The position numbers were made by a program, and so were the translations under genes. A model generated the notes under the pieces. It searched no databases. It saw only the letters and a list, made by a program, of their open reading frames with translations, and was not told where the DNA came from. Shown piece by piece: positions 1 to 9,596 of a DNA stretch of 64,000 nt (within the stretch, counting starts at the first letter, position 1; each line of letters opens with the position of its first letter). Origin of the DNA: Sporosarcina sp. E16_8 (GTDB lineage Bacteria > Bacillota > Bacilli > Bacillales_A > Planococcaceae); contig NZ_JADPRZ010000007.1 of the NCBI RefSeq assembly GCF_017347095.1, positions 1-64,000 of the forward strand. Direction: 5' to 3'.

Positions 1-5
1 TACAT

Positions 6-390
6 ACCGAGCATATCCCACTGGCAACCGAGCATAAAACAGAAGAACCGAGCACATCCCACTGGCAACCGAGCATAAAACAGAAGCACCGAGCATATCC
101 CACTGGCAACCGAGCATAAAACAGAAGAACCGAGCATATCCCACTGGCAACCGAGCATAAAACAGAAGCACCGATCATATCCCACTGGCGACCGAGCATA
201 AAACAGAAGAACCGATCATATCCCACTGGCGACCGATCATAAAACAGAAGCACCGATCATATCCCACTGGCGACCGATCATAAAACAGAAGCACCGAGCA
301 TATCCCACTGGCGACCGAGCATAAAACAGAAGCACCGAGCATATCCCACTGGCAACCGAGCATAAAACAGAAGAACCGAGCACATCCCTC
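6..390. repeat. 41-nt tandem repeat array (9 full units plus a partial)
   Basis: Units start at 6, 47, 88, 129, 170, 211, 252, 293 and 334, with a partial tenth unit at 375. Each unit is two unequal half-repeats (21 + 20 nt) that both begin ACCGAGCAT, so the 9-mer recurs about 19 times. Units 170-292 carry a G-to-T change (ACCGATCAT) and CTGGCG instead of CTGGCA, which suggests local homogenisation. 41 is not a multiple of 3, so the array is not a protein repeat. It lies just upstream of the kynurenine operon; the function is unknown. Confidence 0.95.
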
Positions 391-504
391 TCCAACCCAA
401 TCATAATTCACCCCTCATTCCAGCAATAAACCCCGTTACGAGCGCAACCCGAATATGGTACACTTTTTCTAAAGACGGAAAGTTCACATAAGGGGGAATC
501 GAAC

Positions 505-1770
505 ATGTTTGGCATCGATTACGCAAGAAAACTCGACGAAAAAGACAGCCTAGCGAAATACAAAGACGAGTTTTATCTACTCGAAAACACCATCTATATG
601 GATGGTAATTCACTCGGATTACTGTCAAAAAGAGCGGAGCGCACGTTACACAATTTACTCGAATCATGGAAGACATTAGGCATCGACGGCTGGATAGAAG
701 GAGATAGTCCGTGGTTTTACCTATCGGAGTCGGTCGGAGAAAAAATGGCGCCACTTGTGGGGGGAACAAAAAATGAGGTCATTGCAACGGGCTCGACAAC
801 GACGAACCTTCATCAGCTTGCCGCGACATTCTACAAACCATCAGGGACTAAAACAAAGATTCTTGCTGATGAACTCAATTTCCCTTCGGACATTTATGCA
901 CTAAAAAGCCAGCTAGCACTGAAAGGCTTTAATCCTGACGACCATCTTGTCCAAGTAAAAAGCATGGATGGTCGATTTTTAAATGAAGACGATATCATCG
1001 AAGCGATGACAGATGACATTGCGCTCATCGTTTTGCCAGCCGTTTTATACAGAAGTGGACAAATACTCGATATGGAGAAACTTACGAAAGCGGCAAATGA
1101 CAAAGTCATCCCGATCGGCTTTGATTTATGTCATTCGATTGGCGCGGTTGAACATTCATTGCATGATTGGGGCGCTGACTTCGCTTTTTGGTGTACATAT
1201 AAGCATTTGAACGGAGGACCGGGCTCCGTCGCAGGACTGTTCGTCCATGACAAGCATTTCGGTACTTCGCCTGGTTTGGCAGGATGGTTCGGTTCGAAAA
1301 AAGAATCGCAATTCGATATGGATCATACATTGGATCCAGCAATGGACGTCGCTGCCTATCAAATCGGAACACCTCATGTACTCAGTTTAGCGCCGGTCAT
1401 CGGTGCGCTTGAATTGTTTGAAGAAGTAGGCCTAAAAAAAGTCCGCGGAAAGTCACTTCAGCTGACGGATTATATGTTGGCGTTAATTCAACAGGAACTG
1501 TCTGAGCACGGCTTCACAATTGGTAATCCAGTCGACGAATCACGTGGGGGCCATATCTTGCTTGAACATGTTGAGGCGGCGCGCATTTGTAAAGCGTTGA
1601 AAGAGGCTGGTGTCATCCCTGACTTTCGTGCGCCAAACGGTGTTCGACTTGCTCCGGTTGCGTTATATAATTCATTCGAAGACGTCTGGCATGTGGTGCA
1701 GAAACTAAAACTCATCATGGATGAAAATCGCTACGAAAAATTTGAGAATAAACGAGGTGTTGTCGCATGA
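505..1770 (+). CDS. kynU: Kynureninase
   Basis: PLP-dependent hydrolase that cleaves L-kynurenine to anthranilate and L-alanine. The 421-residue length fits the family. The PLP-binding lysine is K233 in the segment [13 protein letters not shown], the typical kynureninase signature. The ATG at 505 follows a purine-rich AGGGGGAA site. It is the first gene of a tight operon: its stop overlaps the start of kynB by 4 nt. With kynB and kynA it forms the three-step route from tryptophan to anthranilate. Identification is firm; regulation cannot be read from the sequence. Confidence 0.96.
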   Translation: MFGIDYARKLDEKDSLAKYKDEFYLLENTIYMDGNSLGLLSKRAERTLHNLLESWKTLGIDGWIEGDSPWFYLSESVGEKMAPLVGGTKNEVIATGSTTTNLHQLAATFYKPSGTKTKILADELNFPSDIYALKSQLALKGFNPDDHLVQVKSMDGRFLNEDDIIEAMTDDIALIVLPAVLYRSGQILDMEKLTKAANDKVIPIGFDLCHSIGAVEHSLHDWGADFAFWCTYKHLNGGPGSVAGLFVHDKHFGTSPGLAGWFGSKKESQFDMDHTLDPAMDVAAYQIGTPHVLSLAPVIGALELFEEVGLKKVRGKSLQLTDYMLALIQQELSEHGFTIGNPVDESRGGHILLEHVEAARICKALKEAGVIPDFRAPNGVRLAPVALYNSFEDVWHVVQKLKLIMDENRYEKFENKRGVVA

Positions 1771-2417
1771 CGAGGAAATGGATCGATATTTCACAACCGC
1801 TTCAAAATAACATCGCTGAATGGCCGGGCGACACACCATTTTCATATGAAGTTGCATACACTAAAGCTGAGACAGGTTCGGTCAATATTGGAAAGTTGTC
1901 GACGAGTACGCATATGGGAACGCATATCGACGCACCGTTTCACTTTGATGACAATGGCTTAAAAGTGCTTGATTTACCCATCGATTTATACATTGGACTG
2001 GCGCGTGTACTCGATGTTTCAGGAAAAGAGAGTATTGGAAGGGCTGATCTGGAGGACATCGATTTCGGTGGGGCAGAACGGATTTTATTGAAAACGGGTA
2101 GCCGTCCTGATCCAAATGTATTTCCGGAAACCTTTACGTATTTGCGCGGGGATATCGGTCCTTTATTGAAAGAAAGAGGGGTTCGACTCATTGGCATTGA
2201 TGCGCCATCTGTTGACCCGGAAACGAGCAAAACAGTCAGTGCCCACCATTCACTCAATGACAACGGCGTACTGATTTTAGAAAATATTGTCCTTAGCGAA
2301 GTGGAACCGGGTGATTATGAATTAATTGCATTGCCGCTTCCGCTAAAAGACGGCGACGGCAGTCCAGTTCGTGCTGTATTGCGATCAATTGAAGAGGAGC
2401 ATACCAGTAATGACTGA
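1767..2417 (+). CDS. kynB: Kynurenine formamidase
   Basis: Metal-dependent cyclase-family hydrolase that deformylates N-formylkynurenine to kynurenine. The 216 residues fit the bacterial KynB type. The metal-binding signature [12 protein letters not shown] begins at H49, and a later conserved segment is [12 protein letters not shown]. The start ATG overlaps the kynU stop in an ATGA arrangement, and the 3' end overlaps kynA by 8 nt, so translation of the three genes is probably coupled. Confidence 0.95.
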   Translation: MTRKWIDISQPLQNNIAEWPGDTPFSYEVAYTKAETGSVNIGKLSTSTHMGTHIDAPFHFDDNGLKVLDLPIDLYIGLARVLDVSGKESIGRADLEDIDFGGAERILLKTGSRPDPNVFPETFTYLRGDIGPLLKERGVRLIGIDAPSVDPETSKTVSAHHSLNDNGVLILENIVLSEVEPGDYELIALPLPLKDGDGSPVRAVLRSIEEEHTSND

Positions 2418-3228
2418 AAAAGGGATTCACACGGATTTCAAAGATAATATGACCTACAGCGAGTATTTGAATCTCGATAAATTGCTATCGAGCCAGCAGC
2501 GCTTGTCCGGCCATCATGATGAGATGCTGTTCATCGTCATCCATCAAGTAAGTGAGTTGTGGATGAAACTCATTTTGCATGAACTCAATACAGCAATCGA
2601 CTTAATAGAAAAAGATGAACTGCCGGAAGCATTCAAAATGCTGGCACGCGTGTCAAAAACGCAGACGCAGATTATCCAAGCGTGGGATGTGTTGTCGACA
2701 TTGACGCCTGCTGAATATATGGAATTCCGGGACAGTTTAGGACGTGCATCAGGCTTCCAATCCTACCAAAACAGGCTAATTGAGTTTGCGCTTGGGTATA
2801 AGCAACCGCATATTTTGAAGATTTACGAGAAAGATCCCGAGCTTGCAAGTGATTTAGAGGCGGCATTCCGTGCACCGGGGATTTACGACGTGGCAATACG
2901 TGCGCTTTCGCGTGCCGGCTTCGCGATAAACCCGGAACTGCTCGAACGCGATTTCTCTGTTACATATATAGGGGATTCGTCAGTAGCGGATGCGTGGCTG
3001 GAAGTATACCGCAACGTCGATGATCACTGGAATTTATATCAGCTTGCGGAGAAGCTTGTCGATATAGAAGACAGTCATCAGCAGTGGCGTTTCCGTCATA
3101 TGAAAACCGTTGAGCGGATTATCGGTTTTAAAATGGGGACGGGCGGTTCGTCTGGTGTGAATTATTTGAAGTCAGTGCTGGATCATCAGTTCTTTCCAGA
3201 GTTATGGAATGTGCGGACGAAGTTATAA
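2410..3228 (+). CDS. kynA: Tryptophan 2,3-dioxygenase
   Basis: Haem enzyme that opens the indole ring of L-tryptophan to give N-formylkynurenine, the first step of the pathway although it is the last gene of the operon. The open frame begins at 2371, but the ATG at 2410 is preferred: GAGGAG lies 12-17 nt upstream and the protein then begins [10 protein letters not shown], as in the family. It has 272 residues. Family motifs include [19 protein letters not shown] near the N-terminus and [19 protein letters not shown] near the C-terminus; H230 is the expected proximal haem ligand. Confidence 0.95.
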   Translation: MTEKGIHTDFKDNMTYSEYLNLDKLLSSQQRLSGHHDEMLFIVIHQVSELWMKLILHELNTAIDLIEKDELPEAFKMLARVSKTQTQIIQAWDVLSTLTPAEYMEFRDSLGRASGFQSYQNRLIEFALGYKQPHILKIYEKDPELASDLEAAFRAPGIYDVAIRALSRAGFAINPELLERDFSVTYIGDSSVADAWLEVYRNVDDHWNLYQLAEKLVDIEDSHQQWRFRHMKTVERIIGFKMGTGGSSGVNYLKSVLDHQFFPELWNVRTKL

Positions 3229-3265
3229 AAGAGCCAAGGTTGTTAATAAGAAAAAGTAGCCCTAG

Positions 3266-3300
3266 AAACTCCGCCAACAAGTCTAGTTGGCGGAGTTTTA
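3266..3300 (+). terminator. Terminator of the kyn operon
   Basis: A 13-bp perfect stem (3266-3278 with 3286-3298) and a 7-nt loop, followed by a short T-rich stretch, 38 nt after the kynA stop. Confidence 0.8.
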
Positions 3301-3697
3301 GTGTTTTATCCAAACGAACGTTAAATCTATTTTTCTTGTTCACTAATTGGAGGCAAGTATGCCGGCAATAAACCTGTCGAACTGATTGCCTGTCGACAGT
3401 AGGAACTCCTCCGCGAACCGCTGTGGTTCATTGCCACAACCTTGGAATATCCAGTAAGCGAACAATGTGCTTGAAATTATGTTTCCCTACCGAAATTACC
3501 AATCATCGATAGGCGGACTCATTGTGAATTCCATTATAAGCACCACCATTACTGAGTTGATATAGTAGCATATTCCGCAAGGACGGGGGTTGTGTGTGCG
3601 TTCCAAATTGTGCGCAGATGCCTGCGATCAATGATAGAATTAGCGCATTGGACTACTAATCGAAATTCATGATTACAGTAGAAAAGGGGGACTAAAC
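3301..3697. other. Intergenic region with an unassigned minus-strand open tail
   Basis: No complete gene is seen. On the minus strand a frame ending with a stop at 3343-3345 stays open for about 46 codons (reading ...FAYWIFQGCGNEPQRFAEEF and onward) without a start or ribosome site. It could be the remnant of a lost gene. I do not recognise the family. Confidence 0.3.
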
Positions 3698-3865
3698 ATG
3701 CGTTGGATAGTAATTATTTTCTTGGCAATTGCGGTAGAACTTTTTGTGCGTTTTCTAACGAGAAATATGGAAGATAAGAAGAAAAGGGAGAAACTGCTTG
3801 CACGCATTTGGTTGGCGTTTGGGGCAATTCTAATTGTTGTTTGGTTAATCAATCGGTTTCTATAG
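3698..3865 (+). CDS. Small two-helix membrane protein, unknown
   Basis: 55 codons beginning with ATG after a strong AAAAGGGGG ribosome site. The protein has an N-terminal hydrophobic helix (about residues 3-18), a charged linker (RNMEDKKKREK) and a second helix (about 36-53). The linker's positive charge suggests it faces the cytoplasm. No family is recognised. It stands alone between the kyn operon and the carboxypeptidase. Confidence 0.6.
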   Translation: MRWIVIIFLAIAVELFVRFLTRNMEDKKKREKLLARIWLAFGAILIVVWLINRFL

Positions 3866-3979
3866 ACAGCTTGTATACCAAAGCTTAAGAAAATCTTCAT
3901 GTTTGTACTAGGCAATTCTTCATTATTATCATTCATGATTAAAGTAATGAACTCTTATTACTGCAAAGGTGTGGAAAAC

Positions 3980-4867
3980 ATGAAGAAATTGATCTTTATA
4001 CTAGTGATAATTATATTGAGCGTTACTGTTGTGATCAAAAACAAAGAAAAAACTTTCGAGAAAGTAGATTTAACCATTGCTGCAAAAGCAGTCATTCTTA
4101 TAGATGCTGATACGGGTAAAGTAATTTACGAAAAAAATAGTGCAGAACCGTTACCAATTGCTAGTATGTCCAAACTGATGACGCAATATATCGTGCTAAA
4201 CGCCGTCAAAAGCGGCAATTTGTCATGGGGGGATACATACAAGCCAAGTGAAGCGCTACACCAAATTACAGGACAATCAGCAGCCGTCAAACTAGGAATG
4301 ACAGCAGGTCATTCCTATACATTGCAAGAACTGTTCACCGCAATGACGGTCAACTCTGCAAATGACGCGGCGATGGCGCTTGCAGAAATGGTTAGCGGAA
4401 CGGAAGACGCATTTGTAGATTTGATGAATAAACAGGCGCAAAGTTTCGGTCTGAAAAAGACGACATTCTTCAATGCAAGCGGACTTGACGGCGATTATAT
4501 TGGCAAAGGGTATGAGCAAACCAACCATGCCTCAGCACGTGATGTGTCAGTTATTGCGCAAAAGCTAATTGCCAAGCATCCTGAAGTGCTCGACTACACA
4601 AAACTGCCGAGCTTCAAAGCAGGTAATGGAACTATGTTATGGAGTACCAATTTAATGCTGGAGGGTATGCCTCAAGCCTTAGCTGGAATCGACGGATTGA
4701 AAACCGGCTATACAGATCAAGCAGGCTCTTGCTTTGCTAGTACAGGCGTCTTTGAGGGACGACGTATTATTTCAGTCGTCATGAATGTTGACGCGGATGG
4801 CGGAGATACAACCACTCCTCGATTTGATTTGACGAGAGAGCTGATTGAGAAATTTGTGCTAAATTAG
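3980..4867 (+). CDS. D-alanyl-D-alanine carboxypeptidase (peptidase S11)
   Basis: Penicillin-binding serine peptidase that trims the terminal D-alanine of peptidoglycan stem peptides outside the membrane. All three active-site motifs are present: S62-x-x-K65 in ASMSKL, S126-A-N128 in NSAND, and K241-T-G in LKTGYTD. Residues 4-20 form an uncleaved anchor or signal helix. The start at 3980 is chosen over the longer frame from 3899 because AAAGGTGTGG precedes it and the signal helix then lies at the N-terminus. At 295 residues it lacks the C-terminal beta domain of DacA-type enzymes, so it is a short form like those used in sporulation or wall trimming. Confidence 0.9.
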   Translation: MKKLIFILVIIILSVTVVIKNKEKTFEKVDLTIAAKAVILIDADTGKVIYEKNSAEPLPIASMSKLMTQYIVLNAVKSGNLSWGDTYKPSEALHQITGQSAAVKLGMTAGHSYTLQELFTAMTVNSANDAAMALAEMVSGTEDAFVDLMNKQAQSFGLKKTTFFNASGLDGDYIGKGYEQTNHASARDVSVIAQKLIAKHPEVLDYTKLPSFKAGNGTMLWSTNLMLEGMPQALAGIDGLKTGYTDQAGSCFASTGVFEGRRIISVVMNVDADGGDTTTPRFDLTRELIEKFVLN

Positions 4868-4931
4868 CTTCGTGAATCGCCTCGCATGTTACACTATTCA
4901 TACAAAATTCCGAAAAATGGGGCGATAAATA

Positions 4932-6245
4932 ATGATGGAACCAACACAAGTAAATGACTGGAAAAAGAAGCTTCCGCTCATCGGACAGATGATAGCGCAT
5001 GAAGAAGTACTCTGGCTTAATCCTTTAATCGAGTCAACAACGACCGGTCTTCAAAAAACAGGAGTGACTGCAGAAAACGTCAAGGATGCATCAGACCGTC
5101 TGAAACGTTTCGCGCCATATATCGAGCGTGTCTTCCCGGAAACAAAAGTGTCCAACGGCATTATCGAATCACCGATTACCGCGATTCCAAACATGAAAGA
5201 AGCGCTTGCCAATCAATACAAAGTAGCAATCCCAGGTGAACTTCTCCTGAAAGAAGACAACGCACTGCCGATTTCAGGTTCTATCAAAGCACGCGGTGGC
5301 ATATACGAAATCCTAAAACATGCCGAAACCCTGGCGATTGAGCACGGATTGATAACAACAGCTGACAACTACACTAAATTCGCAGAGCCGGAATTTAACA
5401 GTTTATTCTCGAAGCATAAAATTGCTGTCGGATCCACAGGAAACCTTGGTCTAAGCATTGGCATCATAAGCGCCAAGCTCGGTTTTGACGTTACAGTTCA
5501 TATGTCCGCAGATGCGAAACAATGGAAAAAAGATATGCTGCGCGAAAAAGGCGTCACAGTTGTTGAATACGCTGATGACTACAGTAAAGCTGTTGAAGAA
5601 GGGCGTCGCCAAGCAGATGCGGATCCTTCATGTCATTTTGTTGATGATGAAAACTCACTCGACTTATTTTTAGGCTATGCAGTGGCAGGGGAACGTGTTG
5701 CAGCGCAGTTGAAAGCGCGTGGCACCATCGTTGACAAAGACAACCAGCTGTTCGTTTACCTGCCATGCGGTGTCGGTGGCGGCCCTGGTGGTGTAGCATT
5801 TGGATTGAGGCTCGCATTCGGCGATGCAGTCCGCTGTTTCTTCGCGGAGCCGACGCATTCCCCGTGCATGATGCTCGGTATGATGACTGGCCTTCACGAT
5901 AAGATTTCAGTTCAAGACTTCGGTCTCGACAATAAAACCATTGCGGACGGACTCGCAGTTGGTACAGCATCTGGTTTCGTTGGCAAGACAATGGAACCGT
6001 TACTATCCGGCTGTTACACGATTGCGGACGAAACGATGTTCAAGTTATTGAAACTGCTCGCGGACACAGAGAGTATTCGACTCGAGCCGTCCGCACTTGC
6101 CGGGATGACTGGTCCAGTAAAAGCTATCCGTGAAAATATGAAGGAAGCTAATTTAGCAACTACTACCCATCTTGTCTGGGCAACAGGCGGTAGTATGGTG
6201 CCTGAAGAAGTGATGAATTTATATTATGGTATGGCTGGGAAATAA
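4932..6245 (+). CDS. dsdA: D-serine dehydratase (D-serine ammonia-lyase)
   Basis: PLP enzyme converting D-serine to pyruvate and ammonia. The 437 residues match the DsdA length. The PLP lysine is K119 in [11 protein letters not shown]; the phosphate-binding glycine loop reads [13 protein letters not shown] and another family segment is [12 protein letters not shown]. The two possible ATG starts (4932, 4935) are adjacent, behind a GGGGCG ribosome site. It follows the D,D-carboxypeptidase by 64 nt with no clear terminator; a link with D-amino-acid turnover is only suggested by position. Confidence 0.95.
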   Translation: MMEPTQVNDWKKKLPLIGQMIAHEEVLWLNPLIESTTTGLQKTGVTAENVKDASDRLKRFAPYIERVFPETKVSNGIIESPITAIPNMKEALANQYKVAIPGELLLKEDNALPISGSIKARGGIYEILKHAETLAIEHGLITTADNYTKFAEPEFNSLFSKHKIAVGSTGNLGLSIGIISAKLGFDVTVHMSADAKQWKKDMLREKGVTVVEYADDYSKAVEEGRRQADADPSCHFVDDENSLDLFLGYAVAGERVAAQLKARGTIVDKDNQLFVYLPCGVGGGPGGVAFGLRLAFGDAVRCFFAEPTHSPCMMLGMMTGLHDKISVQDFGLDNKTIADGLAVGTASGFVGKTMEPLLSGCYTIADETMFKLLKLLADTESIRLEPSALAGMTGPVKAIRENMKEANLATTTHLVWATGGSMVPEEVMNLYYGMAGK

Positions 6246-6300
6246 CTTAATTATTTCCCGGGAAATCGACATTAAGTTGGGAAATAATTGCGAGTAATGA

Positions 6301-6329
6301 AAAACCTCACACTTCTGTGAGGTTTTTTG
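6301..6329 (+). terminator. Terminator after dsdA
   Basis: Stem AACCTCAC/GTGAGGTT with a 6-nt loop followed by six T. It also lies at the 3' end of the convergent YqcI/YcgG gene. Confidence 0.85.
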
Positions 6330-6349
6330 TCTTTATTGGGCACACATTT

Positions 6350-7084
6350 TCACGTCTTCTTTTTATGCGAAAATGGACATTGCCCTTGAATCGGCTCCAC
6401 GTCATCCCCAATAAAAAACTGTTTCCATTCATTATGTTCTGGATCCCCGAAATGGCTAATATCTGGATGCTTCGGCAACTGGTCCCAGACTTCCACGCGT
6501 TCACGAACTTTTTCCCGCGACATGACACCGCCTTTTTCCGTCCCTTTCAATCCCTCGAATATTCGGCGCGGCTGAAAACCAAGTACCATCGCATTGCCTA
6601 AATTTCGGGTTTTTCGTTGCTTATAAGCAGGTGTATTGCCAAAAACAAAAATTGGCTCGCCATGGAAACGGAAATCCCACAAGTGATGCGCTGGATCACG
6701 TGGACTTTCCGCTGGCCATTCGACCTCATCCACCCCATGCAGGTACTGCAATATCTCCCAGAACTGCTTCCGGTACTCATCCAAAGAACCTTCAGTTTCA
6801 AATGGCTCAACAAAAACGAATAATCCATGCCGCTTATGAGCGGGATTGTCGAAAAGTGCCAAAAATGACTTCAACGTTTCCGGCAAATTGGACCAGTCGT
6901 TTTGTGTTACATACCCATAACGCAATTCGCCCTTGACCTCTCCTCCCATACCGAAATAACAAGGAAATGTCTTATCTGTCACTGTGTCATGGAACGTTTG
7001 GTATTCCTTCAACAACCAATCAGGTAAATCAGTACGTTCTACAAAATCCTCTTTTGTTAATAAAACCTTATCTATCTGAATCAT
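6350..7084 (-). CDS. YqcI/YcgG family protein
   Basis: 244 residues matching the YqcI/YcgG family of uncharacterised bacterial proteins. Recognisable parts are FPCYFGMGGEVKGELRYGYV near residues 40-60, the HRWDF-like HLWDFRFHGEPIFVFGNT segment in the middle and LGFQPRRIFEGL toward the end. No catalytic role is established. A GGAGG site lies just upstream of the ATG (TCCTCC at 7091-7096). It is transcribed divergently from the dimethylargininase-like gene. Confidence 0.85.
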   Translation of the reverse strand: MIQIDKVLLTKEDFVERTDLPDWLLKEYQTFHDTVTDKTFPCYFGMGGEVKGELRYGYVTQNDWSNLPETLKSFLALFDNPAHKRHGLFVFVEPFETEGSLDEYRKQFWEILQYLHGVDEVEWPAESPRDPAHHLWDFRFHGEPIFVFGNTPAYKQRKTRNLGNAMVLGFQPRRIFEGLKGTEKGGVMSREKVRERVEVWDQLPKHPDISHFGDPEHNEWKQFFIGDDVEPIQGQCPFSHKKKT

Positions 7085-7217
7085 CGTTTCTCCTCCATTT
7101 AACTCAATCTCTCTATAGTCCCATTCCCGTTAGGCAAAGGATAAAACCATTTAAATGTTTAACTAGCATATGATGGGGAAGTGTTAAGAAGACAATAAAA
7201 TAATTGGAGGATCAAGC

Positions 7218-8069
7218 ATGAATTCCCCTATAGAAAAGACAGACACTACAAAATGCAATACAGAGTATGATACGCTTCGCCGTGTAATCCTATGCCAGCC
7301 TAGATTTATGGCTATAGAAGAAGTGATTAACGACGTGCAGAAAGAATATGAAGATGAAAATATAAATGTTGACCTTGCAATGAAACAACATAAGGCGTTT
7401 GAAGAACTCCTTAAAAAACATGGCGTCGAAGTAATTAAACTACCATCATCAAAACAATTTCCAGAACAAGTTTTTACGCGGGATATAGGCTTTACCGTCG
7501 GCGACAATATTTTCGTTGCAGAAATGGCAAGCAATATTCGTAAAGGGGAAGAAGAGGCGCTTGAGGAGTGGCTGGACGATGAGGATATTGCATTTCAAAC
7601 CACAACGAATCGTATGGAAGGCGGAGATGTCATCGTCGACCGTGGCACATTGTACGTCGGCATTAGTAGCCGTACATCCATAGAAGCTGCTGAAAAATTA
7701 AATGTCGATCTTCCAGATTACACGATTATTCTTGTTCCTTTCGATGAAAAGTACCTGCATCTAGACTGCGTGTTTAACATCCTGTCACCCGAAGTAGGAC
7801 TTATTTTCTCGAAGGCATTCGATCCAAGCATCGTCGACATGCTGAATGCAACCTACAAGCTCATCGAAGTATCCGAAGAAGAACAATTTACAATGGGTAC
7901 GAATGTCTTATCAATTGGCGACAAAAAAGTGTTCAGCTTACCGCAAAATAAACAAGTAAATGCCCAAATACGTGCGCACGGATTCGAAGTCATCGAAGTC
8001 GACTTTTCGGAAATCATTAAATCGGGTGGTTCTTTTAGGTGTTGCTCGATGCCTGTTAATAGGGAATAG
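7218..8069 (+). CDS. Dimethylargininase / amidinotransferase-fold hydrolase
   Basis: 283-residue member of the guanidine-modifying superfamily (arginine deiminase/DDAH fold). Visible motifs are FTRDIGFTVGD (substrate acid), MEGGDVIVDRG, the catalytic histidine in YLHLDCVFNIL and the catalytic cysteine in GGSFRCCSMP at the C-terminus. This pattern fits N-dimethylarginine dimethylaminohydrolase-like proteins of Bacillus (YkgA type), which would release citrulline and a methylamine from methylated arginine; the true substrate is unproven. The ATG follows TTGGAGGATCAAGC. It is monocistronic and followed by a terminator. Confidence 0.85.
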   Translation: MNSPIEKTDTTKCNTEYDTLRRVILCQPRFMAIEEVINDVQKEYEDENINVDLAMKQHKAFEELLKKHGVEVIKLPSSKQFPEQVFTRDIGFTVGDNIFVAEMASNIRKGEEEALEEWLDDEDIAFQTTTNRMEGGDVIVDRGTLYVGISSRTSIEAAEKLNVDLPDYTIILVPFDEKYLHLDCVFNILSPEVGLIFSKAFDPSIVDMLNATYKLIEVSEEEQFTMGTNVLSIGDKKVFSLPQNKQVNAQIRAHGFEVIEVDFSEIIKSGGSFRCCSMPVNRE

Positions 8070-8079
8070 AAACGCTTGG

Positions 8080-8106
8080 AAACCTCACTGTGAAGTGGGG
8101 TTTTTG
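8080..8106 (+). terminator. Terminator of the dimethylargininase-like gene
   Basis: Stem AAACCTCAC/GTGGGGTTT (one wobble pair) and a T run, 10 nt after the stop. Confidence 0.8.
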
Positions 8107-8128
8107 AATAGTAGGGATTATAACGGAA

Positions 8129-8518
8129 TCACCATTTAGCTATTTTTTTTGAATTGGATAATTTACATAGGTATCTAAAGCGTATGTGGAAAGACTTCGT
8201 GTCTGCACTGCTACCATGCAATCTTTCATAGGCAAGCGTTGCAATACTACTTTTCCCCCCAAGCCAAAGCGGTGTCCGGATAATAAGGATATCCGCTTCT
8301 TTCACCTTTTCAAATATCTGCGGCCACTCATCACCATCGCCCGTATAGGGACTCATTCCGTAAGACATCGCGTAATTCGCCAATCTACCGACCTCTGATA
8401 CAACATTTTCATTATCATAAATCTGGCGGACCTTCTTCGCAAGAGCCACTGTATTCGATTCCTCCTCTGAACTTTTCAACGAAGTATTCAAAATTAGTAC
8501 TTTCAACGAGCCTGTCAA
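8129..8518 (-). pseudogene. Truncated flavodoxin/NAD(P)H-dependent FMN reductase family gene
   Basis: The first ~105 residues (LKVLILNTSLK..., then ADILIIRTPLWLGGKSSIATL) match flavodoxin-fold FMN reductases, which are about 200 residues long. After GSSADT the homology stops and the frame ends at residue 129 with unrelated sequence; another frame reads ...DTYVNYPIQKK, which may be the displaced C-terminal tail. An internal deletion plus frameshift is the simplest reading. Translation would start at TTG 8518 behind GAGGTGGG. No flavin enzyme of normal size can be made. Confidence 0.75.
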
Positions 8519-8586
8519 AACCCACCTCTGTAATTTTGTCTTCTATTATACCATTACCCTGCAGGGCCAATCAAAAACGTGTTTAA

Positions 8587-8623
8587 GAACAATCCATCCG
8601 AAATGGATTGTTCTCTTTTTTTT
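8587..8623 (+). terminator. Strong hairpin with poly-T
   Basis: An 11-bp perfect stem (8587-8597 with 8603-8613), 5-nt loop and a T-rich tail reading to the right. It lies between two minus-strand pseudogenes, so it may be left over from a lost plus-strand gene. Confidence 0.7.
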
Positions 8624-8627
8624 AATG

Positions 8628-8883
8628 CTATACCACTTTTGAAGACAAATCATTCAGTGCCTCACTCATTGAGGGATGCGTGAAGATTTCATCTCGCAAA
8701 AACGTGTACGGCAATTTCGCTTCGATCGCAACACGTACTGTATTAATCAATTCACTGGATTCAGCACAAAATAACGTGCAACCTAAAATCTCTTAGGTGT
8801 CTGGATCTACAGACGCTTTCAATAGTCCATCCGTTTGTTTCACGACACGGGCACATGGAAGCGTCGCCACTTTTTAGGCAATT
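8628..8883 (-). pseudogene. C-terminal remnant of a pyridine nucleotide-disulphide oxidoreductase
   Basis: Minus-strand translation gives KVATLPCARVVKQTDGLLKA, then VDPDT, an in-frame stop, EILGCTLFCAESSELINTVR, and later DEIFTHPSMSEALNDL before the stop at 8628-8630. This is the dimerisation domain of flavoprotein disulphide reductases (mercuric-reductase-like group); the His in FTHPSMSEAL is the usual active-site position. A further stop precedes KVATLP, and the FAD and NAD domains are absent. It is clearly dead. Confidence 0.85.
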
Positions 8884-8995
8884 TCCTTTTTCCTTAGCCA
8901 TTACGATGAATTAGTAATGTATTTCAGACTATGTGTCAAAAAAACTTTACTTTAGGAAAGAAATATATTACACTCAGTTTATAAGAGGTGATGAA

Positions 8996-9223
8996 ATGAC
9001 TTTAACTAATGAAAGAAAGATACGAAACAGAATTGTTGTACTAAGGGCTGAAAGAGGTTTATCACAAAAAGAAGTGGCTGATAAATTGGGGGTGAGCAGG
9101 CAGACAATCATCTCTCTTGAAAAAAATAGGTATAATCCGTCTTTAAAATTAGCATATGATATCTCACTGATGTTTGGGGTAGATTTACACGAAGTATTTC
9201 AATATGAAGTCGAGGAGGAGTAA
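8996..9223 (+). CDS. XRE/Cro-family transcriptional regulator
   Basis: 75 residues made almost entirely of one helix-turn-helix: LSQKEVADKLGVSRQTIISLEKNRYNPSLKLAYDIS. This compact form is common for regulators that sit next to a small membrane protein. The start at 8996 follows AGAGGTG; the longer open frame from 8933 has no ribosome site. The next gene begins 6 nt after the stop, so they form an operon. Confidence 0.9.
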   Translation: MTLTNERKIRNRIVVLRAERGLSQKEVADKLGVSRQTIISLEKNRYNPSLKLAYDISLMFGVDLHEVFQYEVEEE

Positions 9224-9229
9224 GAAATT

Positions 9230-9532
9230 ATGGATATTTTATTCACTGTGCTTAATCTTGTCTATGTAGTAATTTTCTTTATTGCACTATTTATTTCTTT
9301 GAAATTTGAATGGGGTGAAGAATACAAAGACGAACGTGGAAAAAGTATTTCAAATAAATCATACAGTATAGTATTTCCACTTTTACCTCTCGGGTGGCTT
9401 TTCCTTGAATTGTATAATCGGTTCATTAGCGCCCTGGATTACGATGCGTACAAATTGGCAATTTGGTTTTTAATCACAGGATTATTAATTATTCAAGCAA
9501 TTATCCTATTGGTATTAAAAAGAAAGTATTAA
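9230..9532 (+). CDS. Small integral membrane protein, unknown
   Basis: 100 residues with three hydrophobic helices (about 3-24, 45-63 and 75-95) and a charged loop EWGEEYKDERGKSIS after the first. The start follows GAGGAG inside the end of the regulator gene. XRE-plus-membrane-protein pairs of this type are frequent in Bacillales. The protein may sense or influence the envelope, but no activity can be read. Confidence 0.8.
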   Translation: MDILFTVLNLVYVVIFFIALFISLKFEWGEEYKDERGKSISNKSYSIVFPLLPLGWLFLELYNRFISALDYDAYKLAIWFLITGLLIIQAIILLVLKRKY

Positions 9533-9596
9533 GTTAGCTATTCGCTCACACATAACGTATGTGAAAAACTGGAATTGTTGGAAAGGGAGTTGTTGT

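Noticed and set aside
1-390. CRISPR array
   Set aside because: The units are directly abutting with no unique spacers, so it is a simple tandem repeat; no cas genes are present.
175-411. Minus-strand open frame of 78 codons inside the tandem repeat
   Set aside because: It reads the same 41-nt unit in three successive frames, as expected when the period is not a multiple of 3; there is no independent ribosome site or start.
2371-2409. Longer start for kynA
   Set aside because: The extra 13 codons lie inside kynB, have no ribosome site and are absent in the family; ATG 2410 fits.
5554-5991. 145-codon minus-strand frame inside dsdA
   Set aside because: It is the antisense shadow of a strongly coding gene and has low-complexity, Arg/His-rich composition.
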